The notes: generated from the sequence alone by a model not told the origin. A stretch of 64,000 nt of DNA from Alteromonas indica (GCA_003056425.1 PYVY01000001.1:434001-498000); one strand, 5' to 3'. Counted from the first letter of the stretch, positions 38,152 through 47,865 are shown. Program-made: numbers and translations.

Positions 38152-38378
38152 CAATATTGGTAACATTGTGTCGGGTTACGTAGCTTATGTCACGGTCTTC
38201 GCTCGCTATTGATAAGCACCAACCAGCCCCCGTTAATGTGGGCTGGGCGGGACGGAAAAAAGGCATGTTGCCGTCCCTCATATAGCGCGGATTACCCTGC
38301 GTCGCTAAATAGAAAAACCATGCAATAAAAGCACTTATTCTACGCGACCTACACCAGGCGCTAAACGACTTTACTTTA

Positions 38379-38552
38379 GCCCGAGGCTGAAACAGCCGGG
38401 AGGCTGCGGCGCTATCCACAGCTTTCCACTGTGTTCACCTGGTTTGTTATGAGCAACTGGGCAGCAGCTAAGTTGCGCTTCCCGGCCCCTCACTTTCTCC
38501 GCTAACCGGCTTTAAGCCGAGAAGAAAACAGCTGGGAGGCTGCAGCGCAATA
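38379..38552. repeat. Two imperfect ~38-base direct repeats, each with a stem-loop
   Basis: Copy one about 38379-38416, copy two about 38513-38552, sharing a core AACAGC[CT]GGGAGGCTGC[GA]GCGC. Each folds into CAGCC-GGGA-GGCTG (second copy CAGCT with a G-U). Starts are 134 bases apart. Could be a REP-like element or a duplicated RNA motif. Confidence 0.55.
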
Positions 38553-38582
38553 AAAAGCCCCGCCCTATTTCGGGTGCGGGGC
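38552..38582 (-). terminator. Terminator of the Aer-like chemoreceptor gene
   Basis: On the minus strand GCCCCGCACCC pairs with GGGCGGGGC (with small bulge), followed by TTTTTATT, 33 bases after the chemoreceptor stop. Confidence 0.8.
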
Positions 38583-38614
38583 GGTTGCACAGGTTTTCAC
38601 CCGTTTGGGCCTTG

Positions 38615-40186
38615 TCAGGCTTTGTGGGTAAACCGGGTAATTACCGAATTCACTTCATTTACGGTGCGTCGCAATTGCTGCGCAGCGTCTAACGATGCAT
38701 TCGACGCCCGTTCGGTTTCTTTGGCACTGTCGGCAATCTCAACAATCTGCTGATTGATATGCTCTGCCACACTGCTTTGTTCTTCTACTGACGAGGACAT
38801 TTCCACGGTTTGATCGGCTATGCCACTTACCGCCTGGTTAATATCGGAGAGTGTACGCCGGGTTTCTTCTACAATCTGGGTGCCACGGGTGGCAGCGTCC
38901 AGACCCTCACTGGAGACCCGTACCGCCCGTTCTGACCGCTCTGCCAAAATCTGAATGATATGATGAATTTTATCTGTGGATTCTCGTGTCTTAGAGGCCA
39001 GAGAGCGTACTTCATCTGCCACTACCGCAAACCCGCGTCCCTGCTCCCCCGCTCGGGCAGCTTCTATCGCGGCGTTTAAGGCCAGCAAATTGGTTTGCTC
39101 GGCGATAGAAGAGATTATACTTGCGGCTTCCCCAATATCAGCTGTCGACTGAGCCAACTCCTGAACCGTTTGAGAAATTGACGCGACCGCCTCTTTTAGC
39201 TCGCGAATCGATTGCAACGCTTCGTCGGCGCGGTTGTTACCCTGCGCCACATTCACCGAAGCTGATTTCGCACTGCTGGCATTCATTTCCACCCGCTGGG
39301 CCACTTCCTGAATGGCTTGGGACATCTGGGTGACGGCCGAAGCAATTTGCTGAGTTGCCATATTCTGTTGGGTAACAATACTACTGGTGATATCAGCTTG
39401 CTGATGAGTGGTGTCAGCAATACTATCCAGTTTCCCAGCTGCATCACTGATACGGGTTAGTGCGGTACGTGAACGGGCCACCTCGCAACTAAAGGCCAGC
39501 TTTGCCCGCGCCTGTACACCTACTTCGGTAAAATAGGTCTGAGCCACAGTGGCGTCACTATAACTGGTGGGACTAACCTGAAGTAGGTGGTGCCAACTTT
39601 GTTGCTGCTGGCGTAGCGACCACACCGCCATTACCCCTGCTGACACGGCTATACTTAGCGCGGTCCAGGGCGCCCCCATCAACAACGAAATACTCGCTCC
39701 CGCCGCGCCGGTTACCCAAAAAGGTGCACTCTGGCGGGCATAATCGCCTACTCTGCGGGCCAACGACAAGGCCGGTTTACCGGCACGCAGACGGGCGTAA
39801 ACAATCTCAGCACGGCTTATTTCTTTCTGACTGGCAGGTATCCGGACCGATTCATAGCCTACGATATTGTGGCGCTCGAATACCGGGGTAACAAACGCGG
39901 AAACCCAATAGTGGTCACCATTCTTACGGCGGTTTTTGACCAGGCCCATCCATATATTGCCTGCTTGCAGCGTATGCCACATTTCGCGGAACACCGCCTC
40001 AGGCATATCTGGATGACGTACCAGGTTATGATTTTTGTTAATAATCTCATCACGCTCAAAACCACTCACTTCGACAAACTGGTCGTTACAGTGAGTAATG
40101 ACACCGCGTTCATCTGTCGAGGAAATAAGCCGATAGTCAGCAGGAAATGAAAATATTTGTTGTGTTACTGGCTGGTTGTTTCGCAT
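38615..40186 (-). CDS. Aer-like PAS methyl-accepting chemotaxis protein
   Basis: 523 residues. A PAS domain (20-125) with Aer-type [19 protein letters not shown] and [12 protein letters not shown], in which flavin or redox sensing is known for Aer; two close TM segments (156-191) with no real periplasmic domain; then a cytoplasmic signalling domain with the chemoreceptor hairpin [27 protein letters not shown] near residue 365-390. Likely an energy or oxygen taxis receptor feeding CheA/CheW. No CheBR-docking pentapeptide is seen at the end (FTHKA). First of three chemoreceptor-type genes nearby. Confidence 0.9.
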   Translation of the reverse strand: MRNNQPVTQQIFSFPADYRLISSTDERGVITHCNDQFVEVSGFERDEIINKNHNLVRHPDMPEAVFREMWHTLQAGNIWMGLVKNRRKNGDHYWVSAFVTPVFERHNIVGYESVRIPASQKEISRAEIVYARLRAGKPALSLARRVGDYARQSAPFWVTGAAGASISLLMGAPWTALSIAVSAGVMAVWSLRQQQQSWHHLLQVSPTSYSDATVAQTYFTEVGVQARAKLAFSCEVARSRTALTRISDAAGKLDSIADTTHQQADITSSIVTQQNMATQQIASAVTQMSQAIQEVAQRVEMNASSAKSASVNVAQGNNRADEALQSIRELKEAVASISQTVQELAQSTADIGEAASIISSIAEQTNLLALNAAIEAARAGEQGRGFAVVADEVRSLASKTRESTDKIHHIIQILAERSERAVRVSSEGLDAATRGTQIVEETRRTLSDINQAVSGIADQTVEMSSSVEEQSSVAEHINQQIVEIADSAKETERASNASLDAAQQLRRTVNEVNSVITRFTHKA

Positions 40187-40356
40187 GTCCTAAACTCTCC
40201 GACATTCCATGTTAGTGCACGAATACAATTGTGCTTTGCGACCCAACGATGTCAGGTTCGCCCTGATAAAGTGAGTGAAAATATACGTTGCCCCCTCGCC
40301 GCAGCGATTATTGCAACACATTTTGGGGAGTAAACAGATAATTGGCTTGCGCCACC

Positions 40357-41454
40357 TTATGCCTCGTTTGCCAAAGGAAAGACCAGTGTGAACGTAGCGC
40401 CTTCGCCCGGGCAGCTTTCTACCGTAATCTGACCATTGTGTTCTTCCATTATCGCCATCGCTACCGTAAGCCCCAGGCCAGCCCCCGAGCCCGGGGGTTG
40501 GGTAGAATAAAACGGTGTGAAAATCAGCTTTAGTTGCGCTTCATTCATACCGATACCATTGTCAGCCACGGTCACCGCGATACTCGCTTTACCCACTGCA
40601 ACGGAAATCGTTATCTGGCCTTTCTTGGCTACCGCAGCAAGCGCGTTGTGCAGCAGGTTACTGAATAACACTAATAGCTTTTCAGCACTTCCCATGACAT
40701 GCAGTTTAGCGCAGATAGGTAAAATACAAAACTGCACATCTACCGGAATTTTATGCATGACCGCCTCAACCGAATTCTCAATAGCGCTGCCCAGGGCCAC
40801 CATGGCCTTTTCATTTGGTGCAGGATAAGCATACGCTCGCAACGACGCCACAATGTTAGTCACCCGATCTATACCTTCCAGCGTAGCGGTGTATATTTCG
40901 TCGTTCAGCGCTGACATTTCCTGAACCATGTAGCTTTGTTCAAGATTGCTAAGAGTTTTGTCGGTAACACCGCTCTGCCGTGCCAACGCCTTTAATTCAT
41001 TAAAGCCGCGCACCATATCTGTCAGTAGCTGAAAACTAATTTGCGCATTGCTTTTTACAAACGCCATGGGGTTATTGATTTCGTGGGCTATGCCTGCCGC
41101 CATCTGGCTCAACAACGCCATTCTTTGGCCCATTTCCGGACTTATGGGTGAGGGGGTATAACCCAGCTCAATATCGCGATGGTCCAAATGGTGCAGTAAG
41201 GCGATGTAGTCACTGCGCACTTCGCTAAGCTCGCGCCGTAGTGCCTGGTTAGCCAAATAGGCATCTTTAGAGTAGTCATTAAGCATAGCTTCAGCGCTTA
41301 GCCGAGCTGCGTGTTCTCTGGCCAGTTTTCGCTCAAGGGCGCTGATTTTGCTATTGAGTGCTGCTTCATCCGCCACTAATGCAGTTTCTCCGAATACAAC
41401 GGGCAGCCCGGTTGCTGCCCACAGATACCAGAAGCTTAGTGAAATTTCAGGCAA
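40357..41454 (-). CDS. Cytoplasmic sensor histidine kinase
   Basis: 365 residues. A coiled-coil N-terminal part (about 28-90, ALNSKISALERKLAREHAARLSAEA region) leads to a His box GIAHEINNPMAFVKS near residue 121 and an HATPase domain (NLLHNALAAVAKKG, DNGIGMNEAQLK, GSGAGLGLTVA). No TM and no named sensor domain, so the coiled coil may receive the signal from a partner. The two enzymatic blocks follow the NtrB/HPK4-like style (HEINNP). Nineteen bases downstream of the CZB receptor gene, so they probably form an operon. The response regulator is not in the window. Confidence 0.88.
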   Translation of the reverse strand: MPEISLSFWYLWAATGLPVVFGETALVADEAALNSKISALERKLAREHAARLSAEAMLNDYSKDAYLANQALRRELSEVRSDYIALLHHLDHRDIELGYTPSPISPEMGQRMALLSQMAAGIAHEINNPMAFVKSNAQISFQLLTDMVRGFNELKALARQSGVTDKTLSNLEQSYMVQEMSALNDEIYTATLEGIDRVTNIVASLRAYAYPAPNEKAMVALGSAIENSVEAVMHKIPVDVQFCILPICAKLHVMGSAEKLLVLFSNLLHNALAAVAKKGQITISVAVGKASIAVTVADNGIGMNEAQLKLIFTPFYSTQPPGSGAGLGLTVAMAIMEEHNGQITVESCPGEGATFTLVFPLANEA

Positions 41455-41472
41455 TCTGCCAGTTAGCGGTAA

Positions 41473-42552
41473 TTACAGCCTGTCCAGCTGCAACATAACC
41501 TCTTCACTGGCCTGCTCCATCTCTTTAATCATTTTACTGGCCAGCCCGGGGTTGCCATCTTTTGCTGCCGCAATTGCTTCTTTACCCGTTCGATGAACGG
41601 TAGCGTGAGGACGATCCAGGCGTGAAAACGCCTCGCTTTTACCTAACGAGGTGGATTGCTGGGCGCTGTACCACTGTCCCAATCGGCATGCTCTATGATC
41701 AGCAAAATCAGCAGCGGTTTTAGTACTTTTGCCGCCTAGCACTGCATACACTTCACTTTTCCATACCACATGATCAAGCTTAACTGTTTGGATAAATGTT
41801 TGATGAGAGGCGCTATGAATAGTTTGCCGCATGCTTTCACAGTAGCTTACCATTTTATCATAACTTTGATTTAGCTCGCCCACACCACCAGCCAGATTCG
41901 TGTTGTTATCCTGCAACTGAGACACCGCCCCGACAGCGGCTTTGGTTGACTGAATAATACCTTTAACCAATTCGGCTACTTCACTGGCCGACTTGTTGGT
42001 TTCATTAGCCAAAGCCCGAACTTCATCGGCGACGACACTAAACCCTCTGCCAGCATCGCCGGCTCGGGCTGCTTCAATTGCCGCATTAAGCGCCAGCAGG
42101 TTAGTCTGATCGGAAATACTGGTGATGGTGGATACAAATTTATTGATGCTATCGGCGGTGTCAGATAAACCGGAAATCCGCTCACTCATTTGGCCCATAC
42201 GGTCATTTAATGCTTCCATGTCCCGTCCGATGCCCTGCAAGGAGGAGGCACTGGTGGAGAACAGCGTATTAATATCCGATAGTGCGGTGCTTTCCTGATC
42301 TATTTGCTGATAAGAGTGCAGCACCCCTTCGCGAATACCTTCAATTTGGCGCATTGAATCGATAAGCGCCGCGCTCAGGCTTTCTGCCCCCATTGCGGAG
42401 TTGCTTTTCTTAGTTAACTCGTCACCCCGACGACGTTCGTCATCAAGAGCAGTTTCTAATGCATGAATCTTATCCTGCAAAGCTGATTTTTCAGCCTTGA
42501 GGCGGGAAAGTTCCTGTTGTGTATCGGTAAATCTGGATTTTAGGACGAGCAT
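41473..42552 (-). CDS. Soluble methyl-accepting protein with C-terminal CZB zinc-binding domain
   Basis: 359 residues without a TM. N-terminal coiled coil (about 1-45), a chemoreceptor signalling domain with [27 protein letters not shown], then a chemoreceptor zinc-binding (CZB) domain (about 260-345) with the first-helix motif [12 protein letters not shown] and later conserved His residues ([19 protein letters not shown]). CZB domains bind zinc and can sense oxidants such as hypochlorite in characterised cases. Cytosolic, likely paired with the downstream histidine kinase. Confidence 0.9.
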   Translation of the reverse strand: MLVLKSRFTDTQQELSRLKAEKSALQDKIHALETALDDERRRGDELTKKSNSAMGAESLSAALIDSMRQIEGIREGVLHSYQQIDQESTALSDINTLFSTSASSLQGIGRDMEALNDRMGQMSERISGLSDTADSINKFVSTITSISDQTNLLALNAAIEAARAGDAGRGFSVVADEVRALANETNKSASEVAELVKGIIQSTKAAVGAVSQLQDNNTNLAGGVGELNQSYDKMVSYCESMRQTIHSASHQTFIQTVKLDHVVWKSEVYAVLGGKSTKTAADFADHRACRLGQWYSAQQSTSLGKSEAFSRLDRPHATVHRTGKEAIAAAKDGNPGLASKMIKEMEQASEEVMLQLDRL

Positions 42553-42871
42553 AACCGCCTCTTATTTAACGTAAAAACGCTTCGTTATACTGGCTTGAAG
42601 TAAAAAATACTATTCACCAATAGTACAAAAATTCCCTGGCGTTCAAAAACGACGGGGCCTGCCGCATAATACCGGCTTCTCTTGTTATCGGTATATTGCC
42701 CTAAAACTTAACGATAACTTCTTCACGCAGCCCCTTAGCGTAAATACGCTCTACATGTTTTAATTTATCCATTGATGGCCATTCGGACGCATGAAAAAAG
42801 CGTTACAGCCTATTTTCCCCAGCTATTGGGGGCGTGAAGATTAACGCCGCAGACAGACTGGTTTACACGAG
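42553..42871. other. 319-base intergenic region
   Basis: Upstream of the CZB receptor gene. Contains only the tiny open frame listed separately; otherwise no gene, no clear terminator and no repeat. Confidence 0.4.
42701..42772 (-). CDS. Possible 23-residue small ORF or gene remnant
   Basis: ATG-initiated, minus strand: MDKLKHVERIYAKGLREEVI followed by VKF. The mix of charged and hydrophobic residues looks coding-like, unlike typical intergenic frames, but no good Shine-Dalgarno precedes it. It may be a true microprotein, a gene remnant, or chance. Confidence 0.25.
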   Translation of the reverse strand: MDKLKHVERIYAKGLREEVIVKF

Positions 42872-43648
42872 CTAGGCGAAGAGCGCGATGCTGGCATCAA
42901 TCAGTAATTTGATTGCCAACACGCTAACCAGCAAGGTAAAGACACGGGTAAAAACTGGTGCGCCGAGCCGCTGAAGTACCTGTAAGCCACACCAGGTACC
43001 CACCATCCCCGCCAGAGCCATCGCTATTACCAAGGGCAACCAATCAAAAAATGCAAAACCGGCAAATGAGAATACCAGCGCTTTTAAGGCATGTTGAAAT
43101 GACATACAACTGGCTAACGTGGCAGTTAGGTGAATTTTTGTATAGCGATGACGATGGATAAATGCCGCCACCAGTGGCCCGGTAGCCCCTACAAACATTG
43201 TCATAATGGTAGTAACAAAACCGGTGAGAAGCCGGCCAAAGGAAGAAACCTGGCGGGGCCGTGGGGAAGGCCCCCAAACCAAAACAAGAATGAATAGGGC
43301 CACACTGAATTGAATAAGTGACAGCGGTAACTGTACCACGATAAACGAAGCCAACCCGGCTCCAACACTGCCTCCAACACAAAACCAGCCCACCATGGCC
43401 TTATCAATGGCCTGTCGGGTAAGCCAGGCCCGGTTAACATTTGCGCCCAACTGGACCAGACCGTGCACTGGGATAAGGGCGGGCGCAGGCAATACTGAGG
43501 CCATGACTGCCAGTAACAATACCCCTCCACCTATCCCGAACGCAGCCGTAATAAACGCCGTGACGCCCGCCACTAAAATAAGTATACCTGCCTGATATAG
43601 CGCAACAGCATTATCTGCGCTTAACAGTTCAGGAAGTGACACGCTCAC
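42872..43648 (-). CDS. TSUP-family (TauE/SafE) membrane transporter
   Basis: 258 residues with about eight TM segments. The two-repeat TSUP pattern is visible: AFGIGGGVLLLAVMASVLPAPALIPVHGLVQL in the first half and a second short repeat with MFVGATGPLVAAF and GMVGTWCGLQVL. Members move sulfite, sulfoacetate or other organosulfur anions. The substrate here is unknown. Its start overlaps the lysozyme-inhibitor-like gene by 20 bases, so the two are co-transcribed. Confidence 0.85.
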   Translation of the reverse strand: MSVSLPELLSADNAVALYQAGILILVAGVTAFITAAFGIGGGVLLLAVMASVLPAPALIPVHGLVQLGANVNRAWLTRQAIDKAMVGWFCVGGSVGAGLASFIVVQLPLSLIQFSVALFILVLVWGPSPRPRQVSSFGRLLTGFVTTIMTMFVGATGPLVAAFIHRHRYTKIHLTATLASCMSFQHALKALVFSFAGFAFFDWLPLVIAMALAGMVGTWCGLQVLQRLGAPVFTRVFTLLVSVLAIKLLIDASIALFA

Positions 43649-44189
43649 ATTCCTGATGGGGCATTTGGTTCGCCACCCAAATCATTGCTTTTTGTCCATG
43701 TACCCACAAACGGCTGCGCTTATTTTCATAGGTCAGGCCACTGCCTTGCGCAACATTAAACATAAGCTGCGAGCTCGTGGCTGTTTGCACCCATACCATG
43801 GGGGCAGGTGTGTCGTACCAGCGAACTGTAATGCTGGACACGGCACAGTTAAATTGATGAATATGCGATACCGTTTGCAGCTTATGCTGAACTTTTAAAA
43901 AGCTATAGCGACGCTTTACCTTTTCAACAATGCAAGCGTCCCGGTCGGCATGATTGTTACACACGGCTAGTTGCCTGACCCAGCGAACATGGTTTTGCGC
44001 TATGCGTGGAACATCACGACTGATTAGACGCTTTTGCAGACGCTCTAACTGACTAAAATCGGCTGAGGTAGCACTATTGCAATAAACGCGACTTGCTCCC
44101 TGGCACTGTGACGGAGCAGCATTGACTGGCGCACTGCTCCCTGCAGATAACCAAAAGGCAACTAGCAATATACAAAATCTGGATAACAT
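43629..44189 (-). CDS. Secreted protein with LprI-like and MliC-like lysozyme-inhibitor domains
   Basis: About 186 residues from the ATG at 44189, which heads a signal peptide (MLSRFCILLVAFWLSAG ... NAAPSQC); a longer in-frame ATG at 44267 has no better ribosome site. The middle part (QCQGASRVYC, RWVRQLAVCNNHADRDACIVEKVKRRY) follows the Cys pattern of LprI-type N-terminal domains. The C-terminal part (FNCAVSSITVRWYD, GSGLTYENKRSRLWVHGQKA, ending at a Cys) matches MliC/PliC inhibitors of c-type lysozyme, including the conserved SGxxYE loop. Likely a periplasmic guard against lysozyme. Fusion of two inhibitor types is uncommon. Function by family only. Confidence 0.65.
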   Translation of the reverse strand: MLSRFCILLVAFWLSAGSSAPVNAAPSQCQGASRVYCNSATSADFSQLERLQKRLISRDVPRIAQNHVRWVRQLAVCNNHADRDACIVEKVKRRYSFLKVQHKLQTVSHIHQFNCAVSSITVRWYDTPAPMVWVQTATSSQLMFNVAQGSGLTYENKRSRLWVHGQKAMIWVANQMPHQECERVTS

Positions 44190-44680
44190 GAATCGGACAA
44201 TGTTAATTGACGAAGAGCCTAACCATACGGAATATCCTGACAGATAGAAAGACCCATTTTTAACCAATTCGCTATTTCACTATATTTTTATAAATGGTTA
44301 ATTTCGCGCCAGAAAGCAGGCGTTGGTAGTCTGCCCTCTTTAACTAAAAAGGCAGGCCGTAGCTAATTCGTTGGTTAAGCCGATAAACGCTAAATATTAC
44401 TGCTGGGGTGCAACGTGCGTTAGCTTTGATAAGATGCGCGTGCAACCTTCCCTCTTTTTATATAAATGGTGCCATCTGTTTACCTTGCTCGGGCTATTTC
44501 ATTCAATAAGACAAGACGTAGTGCCCCCACAACCTACGCGTCTTTCCCTACTGATGACAATCAGTACACGGTTTGTATCACCCACTGATTTGACTAGACA
44601 CCATCACTTTATAGCAGCTATTCTTTGGCCAACTAACCGGGTGTTTTTGCACCTCGTGTGTACTATCAGGAGAAGCCGCA
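44190..44680. other. 491-base intergenic region, no supported gene
   Basis: Between the divergent lysozyme-inhibitor-like gene and the VOC gene. An open frame at 44371-44688 has Cys/Trp/His-rich non-family sequence and overlaps the VOC start, so it is not accepted. No clear promoter or hairpin stands out. Confidence 0.4.
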
Positions 44681-45082
44681 ATGAGTAGCGTGTCATTTCA
44701 GTCATTGATTTTGCTGGTTGACGATACCGATGAAGCGATCAGTTTTTTTGTTGATCAACTGGGCTTTCAGTTAGTCGAAAACCTCGCAAAAGCGGATGGC
44801 TCAAGATGGGTAAAAGTGGCTTCAGGCAATGGCGAAGGAGCCTCTATTGTTTTAAAACAGGTAACCGGTCGTGCCCAGGCTAGCTTAGTAGGCCAGCAGG
44901 CCGGCGACGGCGTGCTGGGCATCATTACGGTAGAAGAATTCCATGCTACCTATGAAAAATGGCTGGCCAACGGGGTGAATTTTATTGAACCTGCACGTTA
45001 CGAACCGTACGGCACCGTGGCTATTTTTTGCGATTTATATGGCAACAAGTGGGATTTGATCGGCCCGCCCCGCCATCTTTAA
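44681..45082 (+). CDS. VOC-family (glyoxalase/dioxygenase fold) protein
   Basis: 133 residues with two beta-alpha-beta-beta-beta units: VSFQSLILLVDDTDEAISFFVDQLGF at the start and the second half ending GTVAIFCDLYGNKWDLIGPP. The metal ligand pattern (Glu/His) is only partly kept, so it may be a lyase, a dioxygenase relative or a binding/resistance protein. AGGAG lies seven bases before the ATG. Its last four bases overlap the convergent DUF2955 gene. Confidence 0.8.
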   Translation: MSSVSFQSLILLVDDTDEAISFFVDQLGFQLVENLAKADGSRWVKVASGNGEGASIVLKQVTGRAQASLVGQQAGDGVLGIITVEEFHATYEKWLANGVNFIEPARYEPYGTVAIFCDLYGNKWDLIGPPRHL

Positions 45083-46155
45083 ACGTTGCGGGTAAGAGCG
45101 AATTTATCCAGTAGCTTGTCTAGCCAGAATGCCGCTATAAGTAGTATTGCCAGGGCAACCACGACCGAGCTTAACCGGTACATGCTGGAGTAAAGAATGT
45201 CGGCATTTGGTTGCAGGTACTGGCCGAATAATATGCCAATAGTCGTTAAAGCACCAAAACCCATCCCCGAGCCGGCCCTTTCTACCAGATGCAACCGCGC
45301 CGTGATTAATACGGTGGCAAACAACGTCAGTACCACCAGCGGTAAAAACTGAATCAAATCATAAAGTAAAAACTGGGCGCTAATACCTATTGCACATCCC
45401 AAAGCAACGCCTTTTGCACGGTTTAACGCACTGCTAACGGTGCCTTGCAAGGTCATTGGAAACAGTACGAGCACGGTGGCTACCTGGGCCGACAGTGAAT
45501 CCTGCAAGTCGAGTATTTGGAACACCACAAAGGATAAGGTCGCCAGCACTGCCCCCATCAGCATACGATGGTTAATCTGCGCGCTGCTGAGTGCAGGCGG
45601 CGTAGGCAAATTAACCGGGGCTTTATCTGGTATAAGCCAGTAGAGCACAGCGGCGCTGATAATCGCGATCAGCGTTGCGAGTGCGGTTGCCATGGCCATA
45701 TCGCTTAAACTGGCCCCCGGATAGCTGGAAAAATGTAGCATGACGGATATCGACACTACTCCCATTGTCCACATCAAAAAATGTGATGAACGCGCCATAA
45801 AGCGAAAATGCACAGCAAATAACGCAAATACACCCAACGTCATTAGTAGCGCAGAATGCTCAAACAGGCTGCGTAGTACAAAAATTTCAACAATATTTAT
45901 CAATACGCTGCCAACAAATTGCCAGGCAATCAAAGCATTAAACACCGGCACCATGCCCAGCAATAAAATAGGATATACCGTAAAAAATACGCCGTAGGGC
46001 CAGTTCATCACTTTACTGATGGTAAAGCCAATACAGCAACCAAAGGCTATACGCAGCAGTCGACGGCTTTCTTGTTCACTCATTTGCGTCGCCAGGGGGG
46101 TGCTGGGCGCCCCAGCTGCCCTACTGGAACTGAATAAGCGTTTAATAAACATCAT
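45079..46155 (-). CDS. DUF2955/AaeB-like inner membrane efflux protein
   Basis: 358 residues, about eight to ten TM segments in two blocks (30-165 and 205-345) joined by a hydrophilic, Pro-rich link (KAPVNLPTPPALS). This arrangement resembles the FUSC/AaeB-type family DUF2955, which pairs with an HlyD-like adaptor. Third gene of the operon marR-hlyD-DUF2955 (14 bases after the adaptor gene), so it probably exports an organic acid or drug. Substrate unknown. Confidence 0.75.
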   Translation of the reverse strand: MMFIKRLFSSSRAAGAPSTPLATQMSEQESRRLLRIAFGCCIGFTISKVMNWPYGVFFTVYPILLLGMVPVFNALIAWQFVGSVLINIVEIFVLRSLFEHSALLMTLGVFALFAVHFRFMARSSHFLMWTMGVVSISVMLHFSSYPGASLSDMAMATALATLIAIISAAVLYWLIPDKAPVNLPTPPALSSAQINHRMLMGAVLATLSFVVFQILDLQDSLSAQVATVLVLFPMTLQGTVSSALNRAKGVALGCAIGISAQFLLYDLIQFLPLVVLTLFATVLITARLHLVERAGSGMGFGALTTIGILFGQYLQPNADILYSSMYRLSSVVVALAILLIAAFWLDKLLDKFALTRNV

Positions 46156-46169
46156 TCGCTTGCCAGCCC

Positions 46170-47237
46170 TTAGTACACATAATGCAGTAAGCTAACAATT
46201 TTCATTTGTAACCAGGCTAAACCGCTGTACCAACCTGACTCCCCAGACTCCAGCATTACAGTGGCCCGCGCACCGGTAACCAGAGAATCCGGTAACGCAG
46301 ATTCATCCACGCTAACATACACTCTGACCCGCTGCGCATCACGAACCCACCGATCAGAGTCATCAGGTTGTGCTAATTGTCCATCGGCCAGTAATTGCCC
46401 CTGAGCTACCCCGTAGTCGCGACTGGCAAGGTGGCCATGAAACACGCTGCCAGGTAGCGCATCAAACACCACTAAAGCAGGCGCGTGCTGGCCGATATGA
46501 GCCAGGCTTTTCTCCCGAAAATCAGCAGCGATTCGCTCATTATCTCTGGCAACTAAAGACAGTAACGGCTGATTAGCCTGTGCCTGAATACCACGGGTTA
46601 ACTGTAAATTCGATACAATACCGGCGGCCGGTGCCACTACCTGGGTACGTGATAAAGCTAATTCCGCCTGCTTTAGCTGATTACGCGCCACTCGCAAACG
46701 TAAATTATCTTCACCTGCTTTACCCAATTTAACCTGTACGGTGTGCCGACTTTCGCGGGCCGCCTGTAATTGTGCCTGCGCAGCCTCGACCCGGGTCGCC
46801 ATTTGGTCGACTTGTTGGTCACTGACCAGGTTTTTCTTTGCCAGCGACACTAATCTTTGATGTTCGCGTTGCATTTCGCGTTGATTAATTTGCGCTTCGG
46901 TAATCGCTGCCTCGGCCTGAGCTAACTCAGCGCTTAACGTATCATTTGCCTGCGAGGCCTCTTGTACCGCTAAACGGGCCTTTTCCACAGCAAGTTCATA
47001 GTCACTGGCATCCACAGTGAACAGTAAGTCACCTTTAGCAACTGCCTGGTTATTGATAACCGCTACGTGGGTCACTTCGCCGGCAACCCGGGGCGCTACC
47101 GTGATAACCGGACGCTGAACACTGGCATGGGGCGTCATTGGGATACTGACATCAGCAAACACTATATAGCCAAAAATTAAGCCAAAAAGTATACTGGCCC
47201 GTTTCATCCATCGGTTAAAATTTGCATCTGCTGTCAT
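46170..47237 (-). CDS. HlyD/EmrA-family membrane fusion protein
   Basis: 355 residues: one N-terminal TM (about 12-30, ILFGLIFGYIVFADV), the first half of a lipoyl domain (APRVAGEVTHVAVINNQAVAKGDLLFTVD), a long coiled-coil hairpin (about 75-185), second lipoyl half (VVAPAAGIVSNLQLTRG) and a beta-barrel. It bridges the inner-membrane DUF2955 protein to an outer membrane channel. Overlaps marR by four bases (ATGA), so the operon is translationally coupled. The outer channel gene is not here. Confidence 0.92.
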   Translation of the reverse strand: MTADANFNRWMKRASILFGLIFGYIVFADVSIPMTPHASVQRPVITVAPRVAGEVTHVAVINNQAVAKGDLLFTVDASDYELAVEKARLAVQEASQANDTLSAELAQAEAAITEAQINQREMQREHQRLVSLAKKNLVSDQQVDQMATRVEAAQAQLQAARESRHTVQVKLGKAGEDNLRLRVARNQLKQAELALSRTQVVAPAAGIVSNLQLTRGIQAQANQPLLSLVARDNERIAADFREKSLAHIGQHAPALVVFDALPGSVFHGHLASRDYGVAQGQLLADGQLAQPDDSDRWVRDAQRVRVYVSVDESALPDSLVTGARATVMLESGESGWYSGLAWLQMKIVSLLHYVY

Positions 47238-47671
47238 CGTTTTCCCACCTGTTTCAAGTGTGCGTTGTCTAACACCCTAGATAGCAGCGCATGCAGCTGC
47301 TCGCGTTCCTGTTCATTCAATCCTGCTAACATAGCCTCGCGCGCTGCGCTGGCCTGGGTCTCCATTTTCGCCAGTAGCTGGCTGCCTGGTGCAGTAAACC
47401 AAAGGGTCTTTCGGCGCGCATCGTGGGGGCACTTTTCACGCCTTATATAGCCGGCCTCAACCAACGCATTCATAGTGCGTTGTAAGGTAGGTTGTTCAAT
47501 CCCAATCTCGTGGGCCAGCTCTTTCTGCGAGCACCCTTCACCGCTGCGGTTTAAATGTAGCATGGCCATCCAACCCGACTGCGTAAGCCCTAAGGTTTTC
47601 ATGTACTGATCCACCACATTACGCCAGCCATAAGCAGTACGGTTTAATAACCAGCCTAATGATGTTTGCAT
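47234..47671 (-). CDS. MarR-family transcriptional regulator of the efflux operon
   Basis: About 145 residues from the ATG at 47671; a TTG at 47683 is also in frame but neither has a strong Shine-Dalgarno. A winged helix is evident: LGLTQSGWMAMLHLNRSGEGCSQKELAHEIGIEQPTLQRTMNALVEAGYI with the wing REKCPHDARRK. Likely a ligand-sensitive repressor. It heads the operon with hlyD and DUF2955, and two identical 12-base palindromes lie just upstream of its start (47689-47728), a typical autorepression layout. Confidence 0.9.
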   Translation of the reverse strand: MQTSLGWLLNRTAYGWRNVVDQYMKTLGLTQSGWMAMLHLNRSGEGCSQKELAHEIGIEQPTLQRTMNALVEAGYIRREKCPHDARRKTLWFTAPGSQLLAKMETQASAAREAMLAGLNEQEREQLHALLSRVLDNAHLKQVGKR

Positions 47672-47688
47672 GTATTTTACCAAAGTAG

Positions 47689-47728
47689 TTAGCGTGCTAA
47701 TTAAGTTAGCATATAATTAGCGTGCTAA
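47689..47728. promoter_or_regulatory. Twin palindromes, probable MarR operators
   Basis: TTAGCGTGCTAA occurs at 47689-47700 and again at 47717-47728, 28 bases apart, with a partial TTAGCAT copy between. They sit 18 bases upstream of marR and on the same DNA face interval of nearly three turns, as expected for two dimers. Confidence 0.75.
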
Positions 47729-47865
47729 TCAAATAGCCCTTAGATTAGTGTTGGGGAAATTGCGATAAATAGCGCGATCGGGAGCTTAGCGCTTAGAATG
47801 AAGACCTAAAAATAGTGGGCAGCGGCTTGGGCGGGTACAAGCCGTTTACCCAGTCGGATATTATA

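Larger units (their letters stand above)
38152..38614. other. 463-base intergenic region with repeats and hairpins
   Basis: No gene. It holds an inverted repeat GGGACGG/CCGTCCC (about 38248-38276), two imperfect direct repeats with internal hairpins (listed separately), a CGGCTTTAAGCCG palindrome (about 38506-38519) and the terminator of the minus-strand chemoreceptor. Confidence 0.6.

Noticed and set aside
44371..44688. 105-residue ORF before the VOC gene
   Set aside because: Composition rich in Cys, Trp and His without any family pattern; it overlaps the VOC start and has no ribosome-binding site.
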